A stretch of DNA of 64,000 nt from Thermogemmatispora sp042408735 (GTDB taxonomy: Bacteria; Chloroflexota; Ktedonobacteria; Ktedonobacterales; Ktedonobacteraceae). Shown here one piece after another: positions 44,386-53,091 of this stretch. Position numbers and translations under genes: made by a program. The first letter of the stretch is position 1. Each line of letters opens with the position of its first letter. The stretch spans positions 32,199 to 96,198 of the forward strand of contig NZ_JBHOQV010000130.1 in assembly GCF_042408735.1 (NCBI RefSeq), in the 5' to 3' direction. The notes below the pieces were generated by a model that worked only from the letters and a program-made list of their open reading frames with translations, did no database searches and was not told the DNA's origin.

Positions 44386-46095
44386 TTATAGCTGCCAGAT
44401 TTTCAGGTTCTGGAAAGCAGCATCGACGGCGGTCTTGCCCGTGCCCAAGGCGATCAGTCCGATCTCCCCACTTGTCAGAGTGCTGTCATGAACGGTAGCG
44501 AGGTAATGGCCATTCACGAACAGCATCAGCGTACTCTCCTGGGCGATAATGGTCAGCGTATTGCTCTGGCCAAGGCTCGCCCTGATGGCGTTGCTGAGAC
44601 CATCAGCGAGACTGGTGAAATTGCCGCCGTCGACCTTGCTCAGCAGATAGGCGCCTGCCGGGCTGATCGTGAAGCTATAGAAGCTTCCTGCTGTCGCATC
44701 GAGGCGAAAGACCAGGCCGCCCATCGTCTGGGCGCCGCTTGTATCGCCCTTGAGTATGGTCATATCGACCTGGAAGGCCAGATTATGATATGTCAAGGCA
44801 GCAGCGGCGCAGCCCCAGGCCCGTGTGCTGCTGCTAGTCAGGACATGCAAGGCCCCGTTGCTGAATTGGCAACCGCTGCCGTCACTATGGCGAGTCTCAT
44901 CCCATTGGCTGGCGCTCTGGCTGGCCAGCGAGTCGTTCACCTGGGGCGTCTGGGCAGTGAGATAGTTGTAGAATGCCTGGGGATCGTTCTGCAGGGCGGT
45001 CACTGTCGCCGTGGCATTGGCCCGAGCAACGGCTGTGGCCGTCTGATGGCTGCGAGCCAGGGCAGTGGCGCTCTGAGCTGTTGCCGTGGCGGCGGCATGC
45101 TCCTGGCCAGGGCGAATGACGCCAAGGTAGATGGTGCTTCCCAGCAGAATCAAGACACAGATGAGCAAGATGGTCAGGACGAGCAGCAAGATCGGCCTGC
45201 CTCCCCTGGCTTGACCTGGCGCAGAAGGCGTCGGAGCGAAAACCGGACCGGGGACCGGCGTCCCCGGAGCCCCCGGAGTGGCTTGAGGCAGGTAAGATGG
45301 CCAGCCCGGCTGTCCCTGCTGAGGCCAACTGGCGCCCAATTCCCTGCTGGCTCCTCCGGCTGGTGTTGGACCGGGTCCAAAGATGGGAGGCGGGTAGCCG
45401 GGGTAGGAAGGAGTGGCAGGCCCTGGCTGCTGTGGAAGCGAAGGCGGAAAGCCCGGCAGGGAGCCTCCGCTCTGGCTGACAGGACCGGCGGGAGCCGCTC
45501 CTGGCTGTTGAGGCGAGGAACCGCCTGCGGGCACCGGTGTAGGCGCTGGTGGATAGGCGCCGCTCAAGCCTGGGTAAGAAGGAGTGCCGGAGCCAGGAGA
45601 TGGCGGTATCCAGCCATAGCTCGTGGCCGCATCTCGTGGAGGTGGTACGGGGGGCGAGCCTGTGGACGGGGGAGAAGAGGCGGGCGTCGGCGCGCCGGTG
45701 GTTGCTGAAGTGCCAGGAGGAACCGTCGGCGTCGGCTCTTCCCCCGCTTCGGCCTCGGCCCGGCTGCTGTCAGAGCGCTCGCTGCTTTCTGACCCCCTGG
45801 CTGGCTCCTCTGGCGGTTGGGATGCCGTCCTCTCTTCTCCACTGACAGGCGGCTGCTGCCAGCGCGATGGCGCGCGTACCGTAGGCTCATTGTAGGGCGC
45901 GCGCAGCGTGCGCTCGCTGTCCTCGGCGCTGATCTCGCTGCGGCGCTTAATTAGCGTATCCTCCGGACTACCGAGAGAGGACGACGGGGCCTGCTCCTTC
46001 TCAGGCTCCAGCACGTTGTATGGGGTGGGAGCGCCACAGGAGGGGCAGACCCGTGCCCCCGCAGGCAGCTCGGCCTTGCAGATCTGGCATTGCAT
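44386..46095 (-). CDS. Zinc-ribbon stalked membrane protein with LamG-like outer domain (paralogue 2)
   Basis: 569 residues from the ATG at 46095, which has GAGGAGG 12 bases upstream. Zinc ribbon with Cys 3, 6, 17, 20 (CQIC and CPSC), a long Pro/Ser/Gly/Gln-rich disordered cytoplasmic region (residues ~60-300), one membrane helix (LLLVLTILLICVLILLGSTIYLGVI), an Ala/Thr stalk (HAAATATAQSATALARSHQ, ATAVARANATATVTAL), then the same beta-rich outer domain: DSLASQSASQWDE, GCQFSNGALHVL, TMGGLVFRLDATAGSFYSFTISPAG, LFVNGHYLATVHDSTL and FQNLKIWQL. Clearly a paralogue of the genes on both sides. Function unknown. Confidence 0.82.
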   Translation of the reverse strand: MQCQICKAELPAGARVCPSCGAPTPYNVLEPEKEQAPSSSLGSPEDTLIKRRSEISAEDSERTLRAPYNEPTVRAPSRWQQPPVSGEERTASQPPEEPARGSESSERSDSSRAEAEAGEEPTPTVPPGTSATTGAPTPASSPPSTGSPPVPPPRDAATSYGWIPPSPGSGTPSYPGLSGAYPPAPTPVPAGGSSPQQPGAAPAGPVSQSGGSLPGFPPSLPQQPGPATPSYPGYPPPIFGPGPTPAGGASRELGASWPQQGQPGWPSYLPQATPGAPGTPVPGPVFAPTPSAPGQARGGRPILLLVLTILLICVLILLGSTIYLGVIRPGQEHAAATATAQSATALARSHQTATAVARANATATVTALQNDPQAFYNYLTAQTPQVNDSLASQSASQWDETRHSDGSGCQFSNGALHVLTSSSTRAWGCAAAALTYHNLAFQVDMTILKGDTSGAQTMGGLVFRLDATAGSFYSFTISPAGAYLLSKVDGGNFTSLADGLSNAIRASLGQSNTLTIIAQESTLMLFVNGHYLATVHDSTLTSGEIGLIALGTGKTAVDAAFQNLKIWQL

Positions 46096-46149
46096 AGCTA
46101 AAAAGAACCTCCTCAAAGGCTGAGCATAGAGACTCCCTGAAGCATCATC

Positions 46150-46178
46150 AGCATAGCATGCTTTTCAATCTATGCCAA
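46150..46178 (-). promoter_or_regulatory. Promoter of paralogue 2
   Basis: Minus strand TTGGCA (46178-46173), 17 bases, TATGCT (46155-46150), with TGC before the -10. Start near 46143, about 48 bases before the ATG. Confidence 0.7.
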
Positions 46179-46285
46179 GTGATCTCAGCGTGGCTGGCAA
46201 GAGGCGCACCGGCGACGACCACACGGCTCCAAACCGGCCCTGGCTCTGCCCGCTCTGGCCTGATCCCACCTCGCCTGCCTGTCTG

Positions 46286-46314
46286 CCTCCCTCCCTCCCT
46301 CCCTCCCTCCCTCC
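46286..46314. repeat. CCCT microsatellite / G-rich tract
   Basis: About six and a half copies of CCCT on the plus strand, i.e. GGGA repeats on the minus strand, in the gap between paralogues 2 and 3. Seven GGG runs at 4-base spacing could form a G-quadruplex. Confidence 0.85.
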
Positions 46315-46379
46315 TTTCGCCTCCCTGTCCGCGGCGAAGGGGAAGGGAGAGCCGAAGAGGACCGGCGCAGGCGGGGCGG

Positions 46380-47588
46380 CTAGCGCGCCCAGACTTGCAG
46401 CTGAGAGAAGGCAGCGTCGGTCACGTGGCCAAGATCGATGGCGAAGACCCCGATTTGTCCCGAGCTAAAGTTTGTGTCTTGAGCGCTACCTACATATTGC
46501 TTGTTCACGTAGAGCAGAATCGATGAGCCGCGGGCGATCACGGTGAGCAGATTATCCTGGCCAGCCGCTGTATGAATGGCCGGCGTTGGGCCGCCCACCA
46601 GAGCGTTGGCCCGTGTGCCGTCGGAGAGCATGAGGCTATAGTTCCCGTCGCTGCCCACGAAAAAGAGATAGCCTGTGCCACTATCCGCGTTAGCACGGAA
46701 GACCAGGCCGCCGCCGTCTCCTCTGGCCAGGCGCATGTGGACCTGCAGCGTAAAGTCGGCGAACCGCGTGGCCCGTGCCAGGCAGGGGATAAAGGCATGG
46801 TCGCTGGCGACCAGCGAATGCAGGTTAGCGCCGGAGAAGAAGCAGCCCTCGCGTAAATTATTATCCAATGTCCACTGATTCCCATTCTGCCCGCTCAAGG
46901 GATCGACCAGGGTTGGATTCCCCTGAGTGGCCTGGGTATAAGTGGCCTGCTGAGCGGTGGCCGTGGCGGCGGCGACCGCCGTGGCCTGAGCGGCAGCCGT
47001 GGCCGTAGCGTGTGCTCGGGCGATGGCCGTGGCCGTGGCCTGGGCCCGCGCCTGCGCGGTACTCTGACTGAGGGCTGTCAGGGCGGCGCTGACCGTGGCG
47101 GTGGCCCCCGCTCGTAGCTGGGCCGGATGGTAAATGCCACCGTAGATGATCAGGCCGATCCCTGACAGAAACAGCAAGAGCATCAAGGTAAAGCCCAGTT
47201 GCAGCGAGCGGGGCAGAGAAGCGCCACTCTTCATCGCGAACTCGCTGCGATGGAGGTGAGGCGAACGCCGCTGCTCCCCTGGCCGCAGCCCGGGCCCTGC
47301 CGCTGGCGAGCCTGTCGCCGCCAAAGAGCCGGGTTCCTGATCTGGCCTCAGGCCAGGGCCGGCCCCGGGACCGACAGATGCGACAGGACCCGTCTCGCTC
47401 CCGCTGGGGGCGTTGGCCACAGGCGCGTCCGGCCTGGTCTCCGCCAGAATGGTAGGCGTGTCGCTGGCCGATCTGCCTTCCGCGGCCCGCATCTGGCCCT
47501 CGCTTGGGCTTAGGGCTGCTCCACAGACAGGGCATGTGCTGTAACCTTCGGGCACGGCTGCATAGCAAAACTCACAGTGCCTGACCAT
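46380..47588 (-). CDS. Zinc-ribbon stalked membrane protein with LamG-like outer domain (paralogue 3)
   Basis: 402 residues from the ATG at 47588 (AGGAGG and GAGAGG upstream). Zinc ribbon with Cys 5, 8, 19, 22 (CEFC and CPVC), polar disordered region to ~130, membrane helix (LGFTLMLLLFLSGIGLIIYGGIY), Ala/Thr stalk (ARAQATATAIARAHATATAA, QATAVAAATATAQQATY), then the outer domain: DPLSGQNGNQWTLDN, GCFFSGANLHSL, DGGGLVFRANADSGTGYLFFVGSDG, LYVNKQYVGSAQDTNF and FSQLQVWAR. It is oriented the same way as the other two. Function unknown. Confidence 0.82.
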   Translation of the reverse strand: MVRHCEFCYAAVPEGYSTCPVCGAALSPSEGQMRAAEGRSASDTPTILAETRPDAPVANAPSGSETGPVASVGPGAGPGLRPDQEPGSLAATGSPAAGPGLRPGEQRRSPHLHRSEFAMKSGASLPRSLQLGFTLMLLLFLSGIGLIIYGGIYHPAQLRAGATATVSAALTALSQSTAQARAQATATAIARAHATATAAAQATAVAAATATAQQATYTQATQGNPTLVDPLSGQNGNQWTLDNNLREGCFFSGANLHSLVASDHAFIPCLARATRFADFTLQVHMRLARGDGGGLVFRANADSGTGYLFFVGSDGNYSLMLSDGTRANALVGGPTPAIHTAAGQDNLLTVIARGSSILLYVNKQYVGSAQDTNFSSGQIGVFAIDLGHVTDAAFSQLQVWAR

Positions 47589-48221
47589 GAGACCTCTCGA
47601 ACCTCCTGCTCTCTTTCTTACTTGATTTTCACTGACTTTGTGCAAATCGTCTCCTCGGCAGAAGACCCCTGGCCCACATCTGGAGAGGCTCCTGTTCCCT
47701 ATGTTCCCGCTCTGCTGGGGCTGCTCGCCTGCTCATCGATCGCTTGCTTGCACTTCAAACAAGCTGTTTGCGAAAGGTCAAGACCAAATCGTCCCCCATA
47801 GTCACAGGCCGCCTGATTAGCTCGCTGACTCTCTCAGGGGGTGGACGCCATCGCACTGTGCCCACCGCGCTGCCGCTACAGCGCTTGCTCCCTCGTTCCT
47901 CCTTCCAGGCCGGGGCCGGCGATGCCGCGCAGGTAGCAGAAGAAGGCAAGTGAGGTATCTCTTCCAGGGCTGAGGATAGTTCTCCTCATCCATTCATATT
48001 ATGAAGATAAATGTATTGATCGATGGCATCCAGTATAACACACTGCTTTGTCCAGGGGAAGAGTAAAAAGAGAAAAAAATAACACGTGACGGACAGCAAC
48101 CGGCGGGCAGAGGGCCAATGTCGCGGGTAAAGCGGACAGAGGCGGTAGAGCGCCGTCGGGCTGCAGTCACGTGTTGATAGTGGATCCTATAAGGGGGCGG
48201 GGTCGAGCGGCGCAGCGCCTG
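47589..48221. other. Intergenic region downstream of the SufT-type gene
   Basis: 633 bases without a protein-like frame. It contains the long inverted repeat at 48081-48175 and a GCCTG/CAGGC hairpin at 48219-48234 across the SufT stop. A TGTTATACT near 48033-48041 (minus) could be a -10 for paralogue 3. Confidence 0.5.
48081..48175 (-). ncRNA. Long stem-loop, possible small RNA or terminator
   Basis: AACACGTGAC (48081-48090) and GTCACGTGTT (48166-48175) are perfect 10-bp inverted repeats around a GC-rich 75-base core that can itself pair. On the minus strand the second arm is followed by ATTTTTTTCTCTTTTTAC, as in an intrinsic terminator. It lies 47 bases past the SufT-type gene stop. Either a large terminator or a processed small RNA. 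Confidence 0.5.
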
Positions 48222-48533
48222 CTAGATCAGGCCCAGCTCCCACTTAGCGTCTTCGCTCATGCGATCGGGGCTCCAGGGGGGATCGAAAGTCATCTCCACA
48301 TCGCACGACTTCACGTTCTCAACCTGGCTGACGCGCATCTCGACCTCGGACATCACGTCGCCCACCAGCGGGCAACCCATTGAGGTCAGCGTCATCTTAA
48401 TATGCACATGCCCTGTTTCCTGGTTGATATCGATCTCATAGACCAGGCCGAGGTCGTAGATATTGACAGGAATCTCTGGATCGTAACATTCCCGCAGAGC
48501 CTCGATCACCTCGGCCTCATTGATCTGCGGCAT
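48222..48533 (-). CDS. SufT/MIP18-family (DUF59) iron-sulfur assembly protein
   Basis: 103 residues from the ATG at 48533 with GGAAGGAG upstream. DPEIPVNIYDLGLVYEIDI is the DUF59 signature, and MTLTSMGCPLVGDVMSEVEMRV carries the conserved Cys. The C-terminal MTFDPPWSPDRMSEDAKWELG is typical of PaaD/SufT-type members. Such proteins help load Fe-S clusters onto target enzymes. No suf genes adjoin; the gene has its own strong promoter. Confidence 0.9.
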   Translation of the reverse strand: MPQINEAEVIEALRECYDPEIPVNIYDLGLVYEIDINQETGHVHIKMTLTSMGCPLVGDVMSEVEMRVSQVENVKSCDVEMTFDPPWSPDRMSEDAKWELGLI

Positions 48534-48600
48534 AGCCTGCTGCTCCTTCCCTGCTGATATCCCAATATTCCAAGTACCATAGTAGGGATTACTCCACATA

Positions 48601-48629
48601 AATATAGCGCACGAGGCCGGTCTTGTCAA
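48601..48629 (-). promoter_or_regulatory. Promoter of the SufT-type gene
   Basis: Minus strand TTGACA (48629-48624), 17 bases, TATATT (48606-48601). Transcript start near 48594, about 60 bases before the ATG. Confidence 0.78.
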
Positions 48630-48684
48630 AAAGGTCAGCGAAGGTGGTCCGGCCAGCGCGCAAGGTCCAGGTCCTGACTGGCAG

Positions 48685-49713
48685 CTAGCCCAGGGGTGGG
48701 TTGGCGGCCAGGAAGGCCTCTACCGCGGCGCGCTCTGGCAAGCCGGACTGAGCGCCGAAGCGCGTCACCTTCAGCGCGCTGGCGTAAACCGCAAAGCGCA
48801 GCGCCTGAGCAGGTGGCTGGCCCTCCACCAGCAGGGCGAGCGTCAGGGCGGCCACGAAGCAATCGCCCGCCGCTGTCGTATCGGTCACCTGTACTCGGGG
48901 GGCTGGCTCATAGAGGCAGAGCGGAGCGGTCTGCTCCTGGCTGCCGGCGATCTGCCTTTCCCGCGTGACCAGCAAGGCCCCGGCGGCTCCGAGGGTCACC
49001 ACCACCGTGGCCACTCCCAGCTCATGCAGGCGCAGTGCCAGTGCGCGCCCCTGGGCCAGGACATCGCTGGTCTCGAGTTCTGCTGAAGGTCCGGCGGAGC
49101 CTCTGGTTGTCTCCAGGGCGGCCACCAGGGCCTGGGCCTCATGCTCATTGACGATCAGCAGCTCGACCTGGCGGAGCAGCTCGGAATCGAGCGCCTGCGC
49201 AGGGGCGGCGTTCAGTACCACCGGAACAGCCGCCAAGCGCGCCGTCTTCACCAGGTGCTCCACGGTAGCCAGAGGAATTTCAAGCTGCAGAACCAGGGCG
49301 GAAGCCCTGCCAAGAGCCTCCTCGATGCCTGCCAGGTGTTTGGGGTCATGTCCCAGACGGCTATTGGCGCCCGCTGCTACGATGATGGCGTTATCCTGCT
49401 CCACCAGAAAGATAAAGGCCGTGCCGCTGGCCTCCTCCTCGTCGACGGCTACCAGCTCGGTGGAGACACCTGCCGACTGCAGGGCGGCCAGCAACTGCTG
49501 TCCGAAAGGATCGCGGCCCACTCGCCCTGCCATCGTCACTGCTCCGCCCAGGCGTGCCAGCGCCACCGCCTGGTTGGCCCCTTTCCCGCCAGGCACCAGC
49601 TTCAGCGAACCGGCGCCCAGCAGCGTCTCGCCGAGCGTTGGCAAGCGCGGCAGCTCTACCACCTGATCCATATTCAGGCTGCCAACCACTAAAATGCGCT
49701 TCTGCTCCTCCAT
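48685..49713 (-). CDS. rbsK: PfkB-family carbohydrate kinase, ribokinase-like
   Basis: 342 residues. VVGSLNMDQVVELPRLPTLGETL at the N-terminus, substrate-binding PGGKGANQAVALARLGG, and the C-terminal DTTAAGDCFVAALTLAL with catalytic Asp and anion hole match ribokinase. It is ~35 residues longer than usual because of a loop near 200 (TTRGSAGPSAELETSDV). It would phosphorylate ribose or a similar sugar. It starts 14 bases after the stop of the nuclease-helicase gene and is probably co-transcribed with it, an unexpected pairing. No ribose transporter is near. Confidence 0.88.
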   Translation of the reverse strand: MEEQKRILVVGSLNMDQVVELPRLPTLGETLLGAGSLKLVPGGKGANQAVALARLGGAVTMAGRVGRDPFGQQLLAALQSAGVSTELVAVDEEEASGTAFIFLVEQDNAIIVAAGANSRLGHDPKHLAGIEEALGRASALVLQLEIPLATVEHLVKTARLAAVPVVLNAAPAQALDSELLRQVELLIVNEHEAQALVAALETTRGSAGPSAELETSDVLAQGRALALRLHELGVATVVVTLGAAGALLVTRERQIAGSQEQTAPLCLYEPAPRVQVTDTTAAGDCFVAALTLALLVEGQPPAQALRFAVYASALKVTRFGAQSGLPERAAVEAFLAANPPLG

Positions 49714-49727
49714 CGTTTAGCTCGCTC

Positions 49728-52700
49728 CTATTCCGTTGAGATGAAAGCCTCCAGCTCGCGGCAGTACCTCACAAGGTCGCCCAGGATCGGTAGCCCCTCC
49801 AGGGCGCTGGCGTGCCCCACCAGGATCAGCTTGCGCTGGGCCCGCGTCAGGGCCACATTGAGGCGATGGGCATCGGTCAGAAACTGGTAGAGCAGGCTAT
49901 CCGCTGGGGGCGCCTGCGTCGTTGCGAACGAGATAATGATCACGGTTCGCTCGCCGCCCTGAAAGCGGTCGACCGTGTCGATCGTCAAAGCGGGATGGGG
50001 GGCGCCGTACTGCTTCCAGACCAGGTGTCGGCGCAGGTTGGCCACCTGGGCGCGATAGGGGGCGATGATGCCGATCTGGGAGGGACCGACTCCACGCACC
50101 AGCAAGGCCGTCACCAGCTCGCGCACCAGACGCGCCTCGGCCTGGCTGACGCGCGCCTCGCTTTCCGGCGTCGGCACATCGAGAAAAACCACTGGCTGGT
50201 CGGGCTGCAAGGCCCGCGCGATGGCCGGGCGCTCGCCCAAGGGCGGAGCAGGGGGCCTGCGTAGAACGAGCTGGCGCCAGGCCACCGTTGGGTGGGCGCG
50301 CAGCTCTCCCCCGTAGAAACAGCGCGAGGGGAAAGCCGCGATCTGCTCATGCATGCGGTACTGAGTCTTCAGGGCCACGCAGGCGCTCTCAGCCCCTGGA
50401 TGGCTGGCCAGATACTCCTCATCCTGCCGTTTGAGCAGATGAAAGAGCGACTCGCGCAGCCCTTCCTCAGCCGCCTCGCGACTGAGCACCAGCGGCGGCA
50501 ACTGCTTTTCATCGCCAACCAGAATAAAGCGCCGCGCAAAGCGCAAGGCCCCGAGCAGGGCCGGTACCGTTAACTGACCGGCCTCGTCGATCAGCGCGAC
50601 ATCGAAGCGCAGGAGCGAGCCGGGGTCATTCTCCTGGATCTCCTCGGGCGCATAGCGCTCGGAAGACCAGGTAGCCGTGGTTGAGGCCACCACGGGCCGC
50701 GACTGGAGGGCGGCCCGCAGCTCGGCGGTCGCCGGAGCGCTTTCGCCTCCACTCTCGCCCTCCCGCCCCAGCTCCGAACCCGAGGCCACTTCCAATGAGA
50801 GGGGGACCAAATGCTTCAGGAGGTGGTCCTGAACGCCCTCGGCCACGCTCCGCTCGTGGCCGAGGCGCAGATAGTCGTGAAAGCCCTCAGCCTCCAGGCG
50901 CAGCAGCATGTTATCCACCGCCTGGTTCGTAAAGGCCGCCAGCAAGACCCGCTCTCCGCGCTGGCAGAGCCGCTTGACGATCTCTGCAATGACGGCCGTC
51001 TTGCCTGTTCCCGGCGGACCATGGATCAGCAGATAATCCTGCATCTGGAGCGCTCGCTCCACAGCGAGATTCTGCTCGCGATTGAAGTCTGCCCGCGGCG
51101 CTACAGGTTCATGGCTAAAGCGCGGACGCCGCAGGCCAGAGACCAGATCGCGCAGGCCCGGCTCGACGTGCAGCCAGCGCCAGAGATTCTGCAGCGTGCG
51201 CAGATGGACCACATCCGTGGCGTGGCGCTCGATCAGGGTCGGGTGGGCGATCAGCTCAGGTGTCCAGACAGTCACCTCGCGAGCGCCGATCTCCAGGACC
51301 GTCCCCGTGACCACTTCCCCGTCGAGAGGATGGTCATCGCAGAGCAAAATCTCGTCGCCGCTGCGCAGCTCCGAGCGGTTTTCACAGCGGAAACGCTGGA
51401 TCCACTCGCCCTGTTCCGTAGGCTGAGGTGGCTCCAGGGGCGTCAGTCCGGCGATCGCCATTCCCCGGGCCACATGCTCGGCGACCGGTGCCCGCCAAAG
51501 CAGAGCCTGTTCTTGCTCGCTGGCCCGCCCCTCGGCGTGCAGCAGGCGATAGTAGCGGGCGAAGAAGGCGCGATCGTGCTCTGTCAGTCCGGCGGCCGGC
51601 GGCTGCTCAGGCTTGCGCGATTCGGCGCCCGCCTCCTCTGTCGAAGGGAGGGCCGGCGGCTCCCAATCCAGCAACCAGGAGACGAGGCGACACTCCTGAA
51701 GCAGCGCGCACTTCGTGCAGCGTGCCGGGCCGGGAGGAGCGCACGGCTCTCCAGTCACGTGGCTGATCGCCAGCAGGTTGCGTTGCTCATTCACCTGCTG
51801 CAGCTCACGGACCGAGAACGGAATCCCGAAAGCCTGGGCCTCGCCGGGCGTACCGCTATAGAGCAAGGTCGCCAGCGCCTTCTGGGTGCGGGCCTGCCGC
51901 CGAACGGTTAACAGCGCGTGATAGCCGTGTACCTGCCAGCGGTGATTGCGGCGCGGCAGCGGTCCCGTGGCGCCGCCGGTCTTCAGCTCCAGCAGGCGCC
52001 GTCGCTCCCCTTGCTGCCAGAGCAGGTCTAAGCGTCCCTTCAGACCAAGCTCAGGGGCCAGCAAAAACGTTTCCGCGCGTACCACGTGCTCGCCGCTCTC
52101 CGTCGGAGCGGCGCCAGCGCTCTCAGCCGGCTCCGAAGCATCCCACAGGGTCGTCCGTTGCTGCTCAAACCAGCTCGCCAGGCTCTCCAGGTGGGGCATC
52201 ACCTCCGCCTCCAGCCGCTCTGGAACGATATTCAACAGAGCCAGCTCGACCCGGCTGCGCTCCATAGCCCGGCGCAGTTGCTGGCGCAACATAGCCAGGG
52301 CCTGGCCGTCTTCGCCGGCCAGAGCGCCGCGATCGTGGGCCTTGAGCAGCTCCTTAAAGCAAGCGTGGACCAGGGTCCCGCGCAGCGTCTCCAGGCTCGC
52401 CCCGCTGGGCAGCAGACGCTGAAGCAAATACTGGCGAGGACAGTACTCTGCGTAGAGCAGGTCCGTAATATTAAGCAGTGTATCTGGCTCCACTACGACC
52501 AGCGTCCATGGACTGGCGCGGTAGGAGAGCACGGGACGCCCGTGCTGCTCGCCGCGCTGCCCCGCCTCCGGCAAGTGATAGGCGCGCAGCAGCAGCCCTC
52601 GGACGCTGCGCCCGCGCGCTCGCAGCTCCTGCACCAGGCGCCGATAATCGCGAGTCAGCTGGAGCGAAATCAGCCCCTCGGCGCTTTGCAGGAGCAGGCC

Positions 52701-52856
52701 AGGCAGGCGCTCGCTGGAGGCCGGGCCTGCAGGACGCTCCCAGACAGCCAGCAGGCGCCCCTCGAGGCGGGGGACGGCGCAGGGACGGGGCGAGGAGGTG
52801 AGCGAACACAAAAAGCAGGTGCCGGCCTGCTGCGCGCTCTCGGCTCTCGTAGACAT
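49728..52856 (-). CDS. Dna2-like nuclease-helicase (Cas4-type nuclease fused to superfamily 1 helicase)
   Basis: 1042 residues. Nuclease half: first Fe-S Cys in LLYAEYCPRQYLLQRLLP near 135, then TLVHACFKELL, GRLDLLWQQ near 275, LLELKTGG near 292, HRWQVHGYHALL, and the Cys cluster CTKCALLQEC near 380-389, all as in Dna2/Cas4. Helicase half: Walker A IHGPPGTGKTAVIAEIV near 615, VLLAAFTNQAVDNMLLR, Walker B ALIDEAGQLTVPALLGALRF near 754, LVGDEKQLPP, FPSRCFYGGELRAHP, DTVDRFQGGERTVII and LNVALTRAQRKLILVGH, the Upf1/Dna2-type SF1B series. The first ~130 residues include CFLCSL and are unassigned. Bacterial Dna2-like fusions are known but uncommon. Repair or replication processing of flapped DNA is inferred. 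Confidence 0.9.
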   Translation of the reverse strand: MSTRAESAQQAGTCFLCSLTSSPRPCAVPRLEGRLLAVWERPAGPASSERLPGLLLQSAEGLISLQLTRDYRRLVQELRARGRSVRGLLLRAYHLPEAGQRGEQHGRPVLSYRASPWTLVVVEPDTLLNITDLLYAEYCPRQYLLQRLLPSGASLETLRGTLVHACFKELLKAHDRGALAGEDGQALAMLRQQLRRAMERSRVELALLNIVPERLEAEVMPHLESLASWFEQQRTTLWDASEPAESAGAAPTESGEHVVRAETFLLAPELGLKGRLDLLWQQGERRRLLELKTGGATGPLPRRNHRWQVHGYHALLTVRRQARTQKALATLLYSGTPGEAQAFGIPFSVRELQQVNEQRNLLAISHVTGEPCAPPGPARCTKCALLQECRLVSWLLDWEPPALPSTEEAGAESRKPEQPPAAGLTEHDRAFFARYYRLLHAEGRASEQEQALLWRAPVAEHVARGMAIAGLTPLEPPQPTEQGEWIQRFRCENRSELRSGDEILLCDDHPLDGEVVTGTVLEIGAREVTVWTPELIAHPTLIERHATDVVHLRTLQNLWRWLHVEPGLRDLVSGLRRPRFSHEPVAPRADFNREQNLAVERALQMQDYLLIHGPPGTGKTAVIAEIVKRLCQRGERVLLAAFTNQAVDNMLLRLEAEGFHDYLRLGHERSVAEGVQDHLLKHLVPLSLEVASGSELGREGESGGESAPATAELRAALQSRPVVASTTATWSSERYAPEEIQENDPGSLLRFDVALIDEAGQLTVPALLGALRFARRFILVGDEKQLPPLVLSREAAEEGLRESLFHLLKRQDEEYLASHPGAESACVALKTQYRMHEQIAAFPSRCFYGGELRAHPTVAWRQLVLRRPPAPPLGERPAIARALQPDQPVVFLDVPTPESEARVSQAEARLVRELVTALLVRGVGPSQIGIIAPYRAQVANLRRHLVWKQYGAPHPALTIDTVDRFQGGERTVIIISFATTQAPPADSLLYQFLTDAHRLNVALTRAQRKLILVGHASALEGLPILGDLVRYCRELEAFISTE

Positions 52857-52957
52857 AGCGCCTGGGGCTCACCTCTCTCTCTAGCCAGTGGCTGGAACCT
52901 GACCTTCGCGCTCGCAAGTGGGGCGGGACCGCTGGCACGGGCCGCCGAGCCAGCCAG

Positions 52958-52977
52958 CCGGCCGGCAGGCCGGCCGG
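52958..52977. repeat. Perfect CCGGCCGG palindrome
   Basis: CCGGCCGGCAGGCCGGCCGG in the divergent region between the nuclease-helicase and DUF711 genes; can form a 9-bp hairpin or serve as a binding site. Confidence 0.6.
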
Positions 52978-53091
52978 TTGACCCTCTTCTCCTGGTTCCC
53001 GCGGAGAGCCTGCTAGCGGCCCGTCGCGAAATCGCGTATCCTGGAGATATTGTATACGGATAGCAACGAGGGAGGAAAGGAGTCAGCAACA

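Noticed and set aside
49728..52856. A CRISPR-Cas locus based on the Cas4-type modules
   Set aside because: No repeats of CRISPR type and no cas1, cas2 or effector genes are seen; the fused helicase marks it as Dna2-like.
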